Source of the DNA: Bacillota bacterium
Lineage (GTDB): Bacteria > Bacillota > Clostridia > Saccharofermentanales > Fastidiosipilaceae
Length of the DNA: 28,195 bases
Reading direction: 5' to 3'
Assembly (NCBI GenBank): GCA_023442635.1
Contig: JAEZYR010000005.1
Location: forward strand, 1-28,195
Part shown: positions 1 through 7,978 of the stretch, piece by piece
Layout: each line of letters begins with the position of its first letter
Numbering within the stretch: the first letter of the stretch is position 1
The notes under the pieces: model-generated
What the model saw: the letters and a program-made list of their open reading frames with translations, nothing else
Told to the model about the DNA's origin: nothing
Databases searched by the model: none
Made by a program: the position numbers and the translations under genes

Positions 1-1473
1 TTCAGTGAGTATCTCCTGATTCCGAATTTGACGACCAAGCAATGTACACCCGAAAATGTCAGCCTGAAGACAGATTTAGTACGCTACCGTAAGGGGAAAG
101 AAACTTCGCCCTTGCAGCTCAATATTCCTGTCACCAGTGCGATCATGCAGGCGGTTTCGGATGACCAGCTGGCGATTGCGCTGACGCGTTGCGGTGGCCT
201 TTCATTTATCTTTGGTTCTCAGAGCATTGAGTCACAGGCAGAAATGGTTCGGAAGGTCAAGACATTCAAGGCGGGCATTGTTCCGTCTGACTCGAATGTT
301 AAGCCAGATGATTGCTTGGCTGATGTGTTAGCTCTGAGAGAGCGCACAGGCCATGCCACGATTTCGGTAACAGAGAACGGCAGTTCGAATGGCAAGCTCC
401 TAGGTCTGGTGACTTCTCGTGATGTTCGTGTGAGCCGTATGGCGATGGACATGCCTGTTCGCGACTTTATGACGCCCCTCGACAAGCTTGTGACAGCACC
501 TGAAGGCACGACGCTTTCAGAAGCCAATGACATTATTTGGGCTCATAAGCTCAATCAGCTCCCCATTGTTGACGCCCAAGGTTGTTTGGTGGGTTTGGTC
601 TTCCGCAAGGACTATTCTGAGCACAAAGATAATCCACTTGAACTACTCGATCAGAACAAGCGCTTGATTGCAGGGGCGGGTATCAATACGCGCGACTACG
701 CTGAGCGCGTGCCAGCCCTTATTGCAGCTGGTGTCGATGTACTCTGCATTGATTCTTCTGACGGCTTTAGTGAGTGGCAGGCTGAGACTTTGGACTGGGT
801 GCGCAAGCACTATCCCGAGATGCCAATCGGCGCTGGTAATGTCATTGACGAAGAGGGCTTCCGTTTCCTTGCCGAGCATGGTGCCTCCTTTATTAAAGTA
901 GGTATCGGCGGGGGCTCTATTTGCATTACACGTGAGCAAAAGGGTATTGGCTGTGGACAGGCTACTGCCGTCATGGAGGTTGCCAAGGCTCGAGATCGTT
1001 GGTTCGAAGAAACGGGAGAATATATTCCGATTTGTTCAGATGGCGGCATCGTCTTTGACTACCACATGACCCTCGCCTTGGCTATGGGCGCTGATTTCTT
1101 GATGCTAGGGCGCTACTTTGCTCGTTTTGATGAGAGCCCTGGCCGCCGTCAGCTGGTCAATGGCTCTTTTGTCAAGGAATATTGGGGCGAAGGTTCCAGC
1201 AGAGCCCGCAATTGGCAACGTTACATGGATTCCGACAAGCAGACAGGCCTTATTTTTGAAGAAGGTGTTGATAGCTATGTCCCTTATGCTGGTCCATTGA
1301 AAGAAAATTTGGACAGCAGCTTGGCCAAGATTAAGGCAACCATGTGTTCATGTGGATCGACTGACCTGGCCGACTTTAGAGATAGAGCGCGCCTTGTTTT
1401 GGTAAGTGCAACGAGCATTGTGGAAGGTGGTGCGCATGACGTCATCACCAAAGAATCGGAGCGCCGCGCCTAA
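1..1473 (+). CDS. guaB: IMP dehydrogenase, 5'-truncated by window edge
   Basis: This enzyme oxidises IMP to XMP with NAD+, the committed step of guanine nucleotide synthesis in the cytosol. The frame is open from base 1 (FSEYLLIPNL), so the TTG at 28 is an internal Leu codon and not the start. Comparison with remembered homologues suggests about 11 codons are missing. Two CBS domains lie at about residues 100-220 of the visible part, inserted in the TIM barrel. The catalytic loop GGGSICITREQKGIG carries the nucleophilic Cys at visible codon 308. It is followed by SDGGIVFDYH and the mobile flap with the Arg-Tyr pair in RARNWQRY. Loop, flap and the C-terminal MCSCG and SIVEGGAHDVI segments match the divergent Tritrichomonas foetus-type IMPDH rather than the usual Bacillus/E. 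coli type. Assignment is very secure; subgroup is from memory of that sequence. Confidence 0.96.
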   Translation, partial: FSEYLLIPNLTTKQCTPENVSLKTDLVRYRKGKETSPLQLNIPVTSAIMQAVSDDQLAIALTRCGGLSFIFGSQSIESQAEMVRKVKTFKAGIVPSDSNVKPDDCLADVLALRERTGHATISVTENGSSNGKLLGLVTSRDVRVSRMAMDMPVRDFMTPLDKLVTAPEGTTLSEANDIIWAHKLNQLPIVDAQGCLVGLVFRKDYSEHKDNPLELLDQNKRLIAGAGINTRDYAERVPALIAAGVDVLCIDSSDGFSEWQAETLDWVRKHYPEMPIGAGNVIDEEGFRFLAEHGASFIKVGIGGGSICITREQKGIGCGQATAVMEVAKARDRWFEETGEYIPICSDGGIVFDYHMTLALAMGADFLMLGRYFARFDESPGRRQLVNGSFVKEYWGEGSSRARNWQRYMDSDKQTGLIFEEGVDSYVPYAGPLKENLDSSLAKIKATMCSCGSTDLADFRDRARLVLVSATSIVEGGAHDVITKESERRA

Positions 1474-1494
1474 AAAGTGAAGCGAAGGCAGACG

Positions 1495-1520
1495 AAGGAG
1501 CAGGGCGTGACCTGCTCCTT
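1495..1520 (+). terminator. Hairpin after guaB, possible terminator
   Basis: A perfect 10-bp stem (AAGGAGCAGG / CCTGCTCCTT) with a 6-base loop lies 21 bases after the guaB stop. It lacks a proper T run downstream, so it may be a weak or factor-dependent terminator, or a 3'-end stabilising hairpin. Confidence 0.45.
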
Positions 1521-1619
1521 GCGCTGTTTGCTATTCGACGAAAGCGCTCAAAGCAGAACGAAAACAATATACAATCAACATTCTGAACAAGAGATCGAAA
1601 GTGTAAGAGGAGGACAGTC

Positions 1620-2105
1620 ATGCCCGAAAAAATTTATGAATTGACTGAAAGCGGTCTGGATCGTTTGCAAAGAGAACTCGATCACCGCAAAATCCAAGAG
1701 CGCACGGAAATTGCAGAGCGCATTAAGGTAGCTCTATCCTTCGGAGACTTGTCTGAAAACTCCGAGTATGAGGAGGCCAAGCAGGCACAGGGTGAGAATG
1801 AAGCGCGCATAACAGAGATCGAAAATATTCTCAAGCACGCTCGAGTGATCGACGATGATGAAATTTCGAAAACGAATGTGACCCTGGGTTGCCGTGTTAC
1901 CCTGCTCGATATGGAGACACATGCGGAAGAAGTTTACGATGTCGTTAGCCCAAAGGAAGAAGACATCCTTGAAAGTAAAATTTCCTCTGAGTCACCTGTA
2001 GGCGCAGCCATCATGGGCAAGCGTCGTAACCAGAGCGTGAAGGTGAGCACTCCTGCGGGTATGCTGAGCTACAAAATTCTAAAAATCGAAGTGCCCCGCA
2101 ATTAA
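1620..2105 (+). CDS. greA: Transcription elongation factor GreA
   Basis: GreA enters the RNA polymerase secondary channel and stimulates cleavage of backtracked RNA so that stalled complexes can resume. At 161 residues the protein has the normal family length. The N-terminal coiled coil (about 1-75) carries the tip motif GDLSENSEYEEAK, whose Asp and Glu position the catalytic Mg2+. The C-terminal half (about 80-158) is the FKBP-like domain that binds the polymerase, ending in a typical YKILKI strand. The ATG is preceded by AGAGGAGG at good spacing. lysS follows after 61 bases with no terminator between, so the two are probably co-transcribed, an arrangement common in clostridia and bacilli. 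Confidence 0.97.
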   Translation: MPEKIYELTESGLDRLQRELDHRKIQERTEIAERIKVALSFGDLSENSEYEEAKQAQGENEARITEIENILKHARVIDDDEISKTNVTLGCRVTLLDMETHAEEVYDVVSPKEEDILESKISSESPVGAAIMGKRRNQSVKVSTPAGMLSYKILKIEVPRN

Positions 2106-2166
2106 ATTTTGACCATTGAGATCGGTGAGATCTGAAAGAATGGCCTTAGACGCCTAGAGGAGCCAT

Positions 2167-3699
2167 ATGCACGAAGAAAAAATTGTCTTGAATGAGATGA
2201 ATGACCAAGTAGCCTTGCGCCTTGAGCAACTGATGCAACTCAAACGAGAGCAGCAGGATCCCTTTGAACAGACCAGCTACGAGGTCAGTCACCACTGCAA
2301 GGATATCCAAGAACAATTTGAGACCCTAGAGGGACAGCGCGTTTCTCTGGCGGGTCGCCTTCGTTCACAGCGTGGGATGGGTAAGGCCTCTTTTTGTGAC
2401 TTGCAGGACTTATCGGGACAGCTCCAATTGTTTACCAAAATCGATCTGCTAGGCGAAGAGAATTATGCTGCTTGGCAGGCGCTCGACATCGGAGATTGGA
2501 TTGGTGTCGAGGGTGAGGTTATGCGTACGCGCCGAGGTGAGGTCTCCGTTCGCGTTGAAAAGTGGGTGCTTTTGGCCAAATGTTTGCGACCCCTACCTGA
2601 AAAATTCCATGGTTTAAAAGACACGGATACGCGCTATCGCCAGCGCTACTTGGATCTAACCATGAATGAGGACAGCCGTCAGCGCTTTTTGCAGCGCTCA
2701 CGCATTATCCAGCGCATTCGTCAGATCCTAGATGAGGCCGCTTTCATGGAAGTCGAAACACCTGTTCTCAACACCATTGCAGGTGGTGCGGCCGCCCGTC
2801 CTTTTATCACCCATCACAACACACTGGACATGCAGTTGTACTTGCGAATTGCGCCAGAGCTTTATCTCAAGCGCCTCATTGTCGGTGGTTTGGAGCGCGT
2901 GTATGAGATCGCGCGTTGCTTCCGCAATGAGGGTATGGACGTTAGCCATAATCCAGAGTTCACGATGATGGAGCTTTATCAGGCCTATGCGGACTACGAG
3001 GACATGATGGATCTGGCAGAGAGAATCATTGTCGAGGCCGCTAAAACGGTCAAAGACGATCTGATTTTCCATTGGAACGAAAATGAAATCCGACTCGACA
3101 AGCCCTTCCGCCGCCTTTCGATGCGCGATGCAATCCTGAATGCTTGTGGCGTTGATTTTTATGAGGTGCAATCGTTAGAAGAAGCCAGGGCCCTTGCCAA
3201 AGAAAAGGGCATTGAGCTCGAAGAACAGTGGGACTTGGGAGAAGTTATCAACGCCTTCTTTGAGCAGCTTTGTGAGGCGGAACTCATTCAACCGACCTTC
3301 ATCTATGATTATCCGAGCTCCATTTCACCCTTGGCCAAACGCAAGCCTGGCCAGCCAGACTGGACCGAGCGCTTTGAGCTCTTTATTGGCGGTTATGAGT
3401 TTGGTAATGCCTATTCAGAGCTCAATGATCCCCTGGATCAGCGCGCTCGCTTTGAAGACCAAGTCAAAAAGCGTGAGGCAGGCAATAGCGAAGCCAGCGA
3501 GATGGATGAGGACTATTGTCGAGCCCTTGAATACGGTCTACCACCCACGGGTGGACTCGGCATAGGTATCGACCGCTTGGTCATGCTTCTAACGGAGACG
3601 AGCTCGATCCGCGATGTTTTGCTTTTCCCCACGATGCGCAAACTAAGCACGAAGGTGCAACTTTCTTCAGAAGATGAGGGAGAAGAAGAGCAGGCGTAA
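2167..3699 (+). CDS. lysS: Lysyl-tRNA synthetase, class II
   Basis: The enzyme charges tRNA-Lys with lysine using ATP. It has 510 residues, close to the usual 490-510. An N-terminal OB-fold anticodon-binding domain (about 57-140) is followed by the class II catalytic core. Motif 2 is visible as CFRNEGMDVSHNPEF (from about 251) and motif 3 as GLGIGIDRLVMLL (from about 463), the signature of the lysine/aspartate subclass. The C terminus is a short acidic tail (SSEDEGEEEQA) beyond the normal end of the fold. The ATG has an AGGAG site a few bases upstream. The gene is probably the second of a greA-lysS operon and is followed by a clear terminator. Confidence 0.97.
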   Translation: MHEEKIVLNEMNDQVALRLEQLMQLKREQQDPFEQTSYEVSHHCKDIQEQFETLEGQRVSLAGRLRSQRGMGKASFCDLQDLSGQLQLFTKIDLLGEENYAAWQALDIGDWIGVEGEVMRTRRGEVSVRVEKWVLLAKCLRPLPEKFHGLKDTDTRYRQRYLDLTMNEDSRQRFLQRSRIIQRIRQILDEAAFMEVETPVLNTIAGGAAARPFITHHNTLDMQLYLRIAPELYLKRLIVGGLERVYEIARCFRNEGMDVSHNPEFTMMELYQAYADYEDMMDLAERIIVEAAKTVKDDLIFHWNENEIRLDKPFRRLSMRDAILNACGVDFYEVQSLEEARALAKEKGIELEEQWDLGEVINAFFEQLCEAELIQPTFIYDYPSSISPLAKRKPGQPDWTERFELFIGGYEFGNAYSELNDPLDQRARFEDQVKKREAGNSEASEMDEDYCRALEYGLPPTGGLGIGIDRLVMLLTETSSIRDVLLFPTMRKLSTKVQLSSEDEGEEEQA

Positions 3700-3747
3700 A
3701 GTACGGAGAACACTTGATCTGATTTTAGCTATTGCCAATTGTAGAGG

Positions 3748-3783
3748 TGGGCGATCTTCATGCCAGATTGCCCATTCTTTTAT
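3748..3783 (+). terminator. Rho-independent terminator after lysS
   Basis: A 10-bp stem (TGGGCGATCT / AGATTGCCCA, one G-U pair) with a 7-base loop is followed by TTCTTTTAT. It lies about 50 bases past the lysS stop and separates it from the next gene. Confidence 0.8.
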
Positions 3784-3876
3784 AAGAGCGGCACAATGCC
3801 GAAAGTATCGTGAGCCTGTTTGCTAGCTTCTGGTTCTTTCAAAACGAGAACAGGAGCCCCAAAAAGGAGAACAAAC

Positions 3877-4923
3877 ATGACCAATCGAGAGGCTTTAGAA
3901 ATCTTAGGCCTAGGGCGAAAGGCCAATGACTATGAGTTGGAAGAGCGCTATGCGCGCCTTGTGAAGGGCTATGGTCGACGCCAAGATTTAGAGGGTAAGG
4001 CTCAGATGGAGCGCATCAATGCTGCTTATCGTCATCTCAAGGGTGACGACGTGCCCCATGAGCCAGAGAAGGCCAGTGACCGCAAAGTCATCGCTGGCAA
4101 ACGTGTTTACGATTGGAAAAATCTTGTCTACTATGGCTGGAAGCCAGCTCTGCTGATTCTTCTTGTTGTCCTGCTTTTGGCTGGCGTACTTTACAGCATG
4201 TTGACAAATAAGCGCAGCGATTTTCACGTAGCCGTGATAGGTAAGATCATCGATGTAGAGCGCTTAGATACATCTCAAACCCCAAAAGAACATCCTTTCT
4301 GGAATTTGGAAGACTACCTCAAAAGCAAGCTGCCAACAGTTCAACATCCATCGATTGAGTTCTTAACGCTGGGGAGTCAGGATGGACAGTTTGAGATGGC
4401 GACTATGACCAAGCGCAGTATCTATTTAGCTGGACAGCAGCCAACTGAGATTTTGCTGCTCGACCCACAGCAGTTTGACGTCTTTCAAAAAGCAGGGCTC
4501 CTAGCACCGATGGATGCAGATTGGGAAGCCCTCCTCAAACAGGCTGATCAGCATGCCGTGGAGGAGCTTTTCACAGCCAAAAAAGCCGAAGAGATCGATA
4601 TAGAGGGGCCAGAGCTTAAGCCGACAGGGCGAACGCGCATTTATGGCCTGGATACGAAGAACTCACATCTTTTTGAAGCCTTTGGCATTTTTGGGAACCA
4701 AGTGATCCTAGCCAGGCTCTTTCGTAGCGACCATGCCGCCAGTATCGAGGCTTTTTTGTCCCAGCTGTTGCAGGATCGAGAGGCTTTGCGCTCGCAGATT
4801 CAAGCCCAGAGGCAGGCCTCGCGCGAGGTGGCAGAATCCCAAAGTCGCCATACGCAAGACATGCACAAACAGCAAGAAAGTTTACGTGAAAGTCAAGCCA
4901 GTAGTCTTGCCCAACAACCCTAG
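3877..4923 (+). CDS. J-like, single-pass membrane protein, HPD motif absent
   Basis: Function unknown. The first ~56 residues read like a J-domain (REALEILGL ... RINAAYRHLKG), but where HPD should stand between helices II and III there is KGYGRRQ, so stimulation of DnaK is unlikely. One transmembrane helix (about 89-109) follows a basic linker. The remaining ~240 residues should be outside: a mixed alpha/beta domain with phrases such as EILLLDPQQFDVFQKAGLL, then a Gln/Arg/Ser-rich, probably coiled-coil tail. Clostridia commonly encode J-head/TM/external-domain proteins of this layout (from memory). The ATG at 3877 is chosen over the upstream TTG at 3820 because AAGGAG sits at the right distance and the J-like sequence starts there. 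It converges on the next gene with only 13 bases between stop codons. Confidence 0.75.
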   Translation: MTNREALEILGLGRKANDYELEERYARLVKGYGRRQDLEGKAQMERINAAYRHLKGDDVPHEPEKASDRKVIAGKRVYDWKNLVYYGWKPALLILLVVLLLAGVLYSMLTNKRSDFHVAVIGKIIDVERLDTSQTPKEHPFWNLEDYLKSKLPTVQHPSIEFLTLGSQDGQFEMATMTKRSIYLAGQQPTEILLLDPQQFDVFQKAGLLAPMDADWEALLKQADQHAVEELFTAKKAEEIDIEGPELKPTGRTRIYGLDTKNSHLFEAFGIFGNQVILARLFRSDHAASIEAFLSQLLQDREALRSQIQAQRQASREVAESQSRHTQDMHKQQESLRESQASSLAQQP

Positions 4924-4936
4924 GTCAAAAGCAAAT

Positions 4937-5707
4937 TCAACAGCGCGTTTGGCGCTGCGCAAAGGCGTTGAGAGGAGCCAGGCCAGTTGCTTCATAGAGG
5001 GCTTGGCGCTCAGCTGCCGTTAGTTTGCGCATCTGGCCAGGTGCTAGGCTCGTTTCTAGTTCCACTGGTCCCATGGCGACGCGGTGGAGGGTAAGCACCT
5101 CGCGGCCTAGCGACTGAACCATACGACGAATCTGTCGATTGCGACCTTCCCATAAAACAATCGTTGCAGGCCAGGGGGGATTTTCAGCTTTTTGGGCAGC
5201 TGATAAGTCCAAAACAGCGGGACGACAAGGCCCATCATCTAAGGTAATACCTTCTGCAAAGCGCAGGATGTCCTCTGAGCCAAAGGCTTCTCCCATATAT
5301 TGAATTTCGTAGCGCTTGGGTAGATGCCAGCGTGGGTGGCAGAGACGGTGATTGAGCTGGCCGTCGTTACAAAGCAGCAAGAGACCCGAGCTGTCTTTGT
5401 CTAGGCGGCCAACAGGGCTAATATGGCAGTGCAGCAGCCCAGCAGGTAAGAAGTCACCCACACAAGCTTCGCTGTCCTCTAAAGCCGTAATGACCCCAAC
5501 TGGCTTGTGAAAAAGAAAGTAGTGGGCCATGCTTAAATGACAGCTTTCGCCATCCAACAGGAGCTGGTCGACTTGAGACTCCAATAGATTGTAGGAGCCT
5601 TGGGTTAAAACTTGAGTTTCAAGACTGAGTCGGCCTTGCTTGAGCAATTTTTGTACTTCGCGGCGACTCCCCAAACCTGTTTGTGCGAGAAAACGATCGA
5701 GCCTCAT
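4937..5707 (-). CDS. rRNA pseudouridine synthase, RsuA/RluB/E/F family
   Basis: Enzymes of this family convert a specific uridine of 16S or 23S rRNA to pseudouridine during ribosome assembly. The 256-residue protein has an N-terminal S4 RNA-binding domain (about 1-48, MRLDRFLAQTGLGSRREVQK). It is followed by the catalytic domain with FHKPVGVITAL and the active-site motif GRLDKDSSGLLLL, Asp103 being the nucleophile. The GRNRQIRRM motif typical of the RsuA branch is present near the C terminus. I cannot tell the 16S-516 from a 23S specificity, so no symbol is given. The ATG at 5707 has no recognisable Shine-Dalgarno. A TATGAT hexamer ends six bases before it, so a leaderless transcript is possible. 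Confidence 0.93.
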   Translation of the reverse strand: MRLDRFLAQTGLGSRREVQKLLKQGRLSLETQVLTQGSYNLLESQVDQLLLDGESCHLSMAHYFLFHKPVGVITALEDSEACVGDFLPAGLLHCHISPVGRLDKDSSGLLLLCNDGQLNHRLCHPRWHLPKRYEIQYMGEAFGSEDILRFAEGITLDDGPCRPAVLDLSAAQKAENPPWPATIVLWEGRNRQIRRMVQSLGREVLTLHRVAMGPVELETSLAPGQMRKLTAAERQALYEATGLAPLNAFAQRQTRC

Positions 5708-5849
5708 GAGGACATCATAGCAGTCTCGATCAAAATATGAGTAAGAGACTTGGAAAGGCTTTCCATAGCTTCTTTACGACGTGATAAAATACCATAGGTT
5801 ATTGGGCTATGACTGAAGTCCAACCTAGTGGAGAGGAGGCAGGAACCAT

Positions 5850-6518
5850 ATGGATTACTTAGAGGGCGCCCTACTCGGTCGACTCTGGAGTGATACAGAT
5901 TATGAGAATCGCCGACATGGTACGGCGTGGTTCCTTTTTGCCTTCCTGTTTTGGGGGATAACGGCTTGGGTTGCTTATAGCGTGAACCGACGCGGCGCTT
6001 TGGCTTGGCCAGGCTCACCGACTCTGTGGCTGATATTGGCCATTTGCTTACTCCTTGTCCTACCTGTTGTCTCATCTATCTACTATCGTTTACCCCTGAC
6101 CTTGCGCTTGCCAGCCTTGGCGCTACACATACTGAAATATGTCAGTGTGTTTTTGGCCTTTTGGATGATGCTGGCGCCTCGCTTGAGGCTCAATAGTTCG
6201 GGTTCCGTTGGGGATGTACTGGCTTTTTTAGATCAAACAGCTGGTAATTTTATTGAGCGCAATACAGAGATCAACCACTTAGTCGGGTTGATTTTGTCGA
6301 GCTTGATCCTCATTATTCTTGGGATCATCATTTTTATTGTAGGCCTAGCACTCTTTGCTGCTGTGCCTATTTTATTTGTTAAGCTTGTCACGCTGCTGCA
6401 GGCAGTTTTTGATCGTCTATTCTTGCTTTGTCGATTGGGATTTCGACGTCTCTATAGGCAAAAACGACTGCTCAGTCAACGGGGACAGGTGGATCACGGA
6501 AAAGGAGAATTATCATGA
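5850..6518 (+). CDS. Polytopic membrane protein of unknown function, coupled to pyk
   Basis: I do not recognise a family. The 222 residues contain hydrophobic stretches at about 26-45, 57-78, 88-109 and a long one at 144-182 (probably two helices). A polar loop lies at about 110-142 (with FLDQTAGNFIERNTEIN) and a basic C-terminal tail rich in Arg/Lys that should be cytosolic. The ATG follows GAGGAGG. The stop codon overlaps the pyruvate kinase start as ATGA, so translation of the two is probably coupled and the products made together. Nothing in the sequence shows what it does; a role in sensing or partitioning at the membrane would be a guess. Hydrophobicity, ribosome site and overlap make it a real gene. 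Confidence 0.8.
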   Translation: MDYLEGALLGRLWSDTDYENRRHGTAWFLFAFLFWGITAWVAYSVNRRGALAWPGSPTLWLILAICLLLVLPVVSSIYYRLPLTLRLPALALHILKYVSVFLAFWMMLAPRLRLNSSGSVGDVLAFLDQTAGNFIERNTEINHLVGLILSSLILIILGIIIFIVGLALFAAVPILFVKLVTLLQAVFDRLFLLCRLGFRRLYRQKRLLSQRGQVDHGKGELS

Positions 6519-7963
6519 AGAACATTCGCAAAACCAAGATCATTTGCACGATTGGTCCAGCTAGCGATAATGAGGATGTCTTGCGTCAACTGATGCACGC
6601 AGGTATGAATGTCGCTCGTCTGAACTTTTCGCACGACACCCACGCACAGCACAAGGTCAAGGCTGATCTGATCAAGCGCGTTCGTGCCGAAGAAGGGCTG
6701 CCAGTAGCTCTGCTGCTCGATACACGTGGACCTGAGGTGCGTACGGGTGATTTTGAGGGCGGCAAGGTAGAATTCCTTCAAGGTAGTGATGTTTGGATTC
6801 GCCATGAGGACATTTTGGGTAATGCAGGCGAGTTCTCCGTCACCTACAAAGATCTTCACAAAGACCTCAAAGTAGGCGATAGGGTTCTGATTGATGATGG
6901 CCTTTTGGAGATGGTGGTTCGTGAAATCAAAGGCCAGGACATCCGCTGCGAGGTCATGAATGGTGGCCCGGTATCCAACCACAAGAGCGTCAACTTCCCC
7001 AACGTTGAGGTCGCCCTGCCAGCTCTGACCGAAAAAGATACGTCTGACATTATTTTTGCGGCTGAGCAAAACTTTGATTTTATTGCTGTTTCCTTCACGC
7101 GTACGGCTGATGACATCATGAGCATCCGTCGCGTGCTTGCGGAGCATGACGGTCAGGATATTATGTTGATCGCCAAGATTGAGAATCGTCAGGGTATCGA
7201 TAACTTCGACGAAATTCTCGAAGCAGCTGACGGCATCATGGTCGCTCGCGGTGACCTTGGCGTTGAGGTTCCAGCCTACGAAGTGCCCACCTTGCAGAAG
7301 ATGATGATCGATCGCTGTGCTCGCCGTGGCAAGCCCTGCGTCATTGCTACGCAGATGCTCGACTCCATGATTCGCAGCCCACGTCCCACCCGTGCAGAGG
7401 TTTCTGACGTGGCGAACGCTGTTTATGACGGCGCAGCGGCGATTATGTTGTCTGGCGAGACCGCTAATGGTAAGTATCCCGTTCAGGCTCTGAGCATGAT
7501 GCGTGATATTGCGCTCTATACCGAGGCTGGTATTGATTACTGGGAGAAGATGCAACAGCGCAGCTTTGATTTGGAACCCAATGTCACACATGCAGTCAGC
7601 CATGCCTGCTGCACGACGGCCAAGGATCTCCATGCAGGAGCCATCGTGGCGGTTACCCATTCAGGTCAGACAGCTCGTCAGATGTCTCGTTTCCGTCCTG
7701 CCTGCCCCATTATCGCGGCTACAGTCGGAGAGAAGCAGCAACGTCAGCTGGCTCTTTGCTGGGGCACCGTTCCTCATCTTGTCCCTAACGCTCAGAGCAC
7801 GGATGAGGTTTTTGCAACGGCTCTCAAGACCGCTAAGGAATCTGGCCTTGTTGAGGATGATGAGATTATCGTCATTTCAGGTGGTATCCCAGTCGGCATG
7901 AGTGGTACGACCAATACCTTGCGCGTGACCACGGTCAACGAGGCAAACGAGCAAGCTCGTTAA
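6515..7963 (+). CDS. pyk: Pyruvate kinase
   Basis: The enzyme makes pyruvate and ATP from phosphoenolpyruvate and ADP, the last step of glycolysis. The 482-residue protein shows the barrel start RKTKIICTIGPAS, the substrate arginine in MNVARLNFSH, the B domain (about 72-168), the catalytic lysine in IAKIEN (Lys221) and the metal site ARGDLGVE. The family signature region IRSPRPTRAEVSDVANAV and LSGETANGKYP follow. The C-terminal allosteric domain (about 350-480) is present, but the extra PEP-utiliser-like domain found on some Bacillus enzymes is not. AAAGGAG lies upstream of the ATG, which overlaps the previous stop by four bases. An ALDH homologue follows after 15 bases. Confidence 0.98.
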   Translation: MKNIRKTKIICTIGPASDNEDVLRQLMHAGMNVARLNFSHDTHAQHKVKADLIKRVRAEEGLPVALLLDTRGPEVRTGDFEGGKVEFLQGSDVWIRHEDILGNAGEFSVTYKDLHKDLKVGDRVLIDDGLLEMVVREIKGQDIRCEVMNGGPVSNHKSVNFPNVEVALPALTEKDTSDIIFAAEQNFDFIAVSFTRTADDIMSIRRVLAEHDGQDIMLIAKIENRQGIDNFDEILEAADGIMVARGDLGVEVPAYEVPTLQKMMIDRCARRGKPCVIATQMLDSMIRSPRPTRAEVSDVANAVYDGAAAIMLSGETANGKYPVQALSMMRDIALYTEAGIDYWEKMQQRSFDLEPNVTHAVSHACCTTAKDLHAGAIVAVTHSGQTARQMSRFRPACPIIAATVGEKQQRQLALCWGTVPHLVPNAQSTDEVFATALKTAKESGLVEDDEIIVISGGIPVGMSGTTNTLRVTTVNEANEQAR

Positions 7964-7978
7964 TTTCTCAACTTAGCT

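Noticed and set aside
28..30. TTG at 28 as the start of guaB
   Set aside because: The frame is open to base 1 and encodes conserved IMPDH residues upstream (EYLLIP), so the gene enters from outside the window.
6494..7660. A 388-codon open frame on the minus strand opposite pyk
   Set aside because: It lies fully antisense to a highly conserved pyruvate kinase, has no recognisable motif or ribosome site, and its composition follows from the codon usage of pyk.
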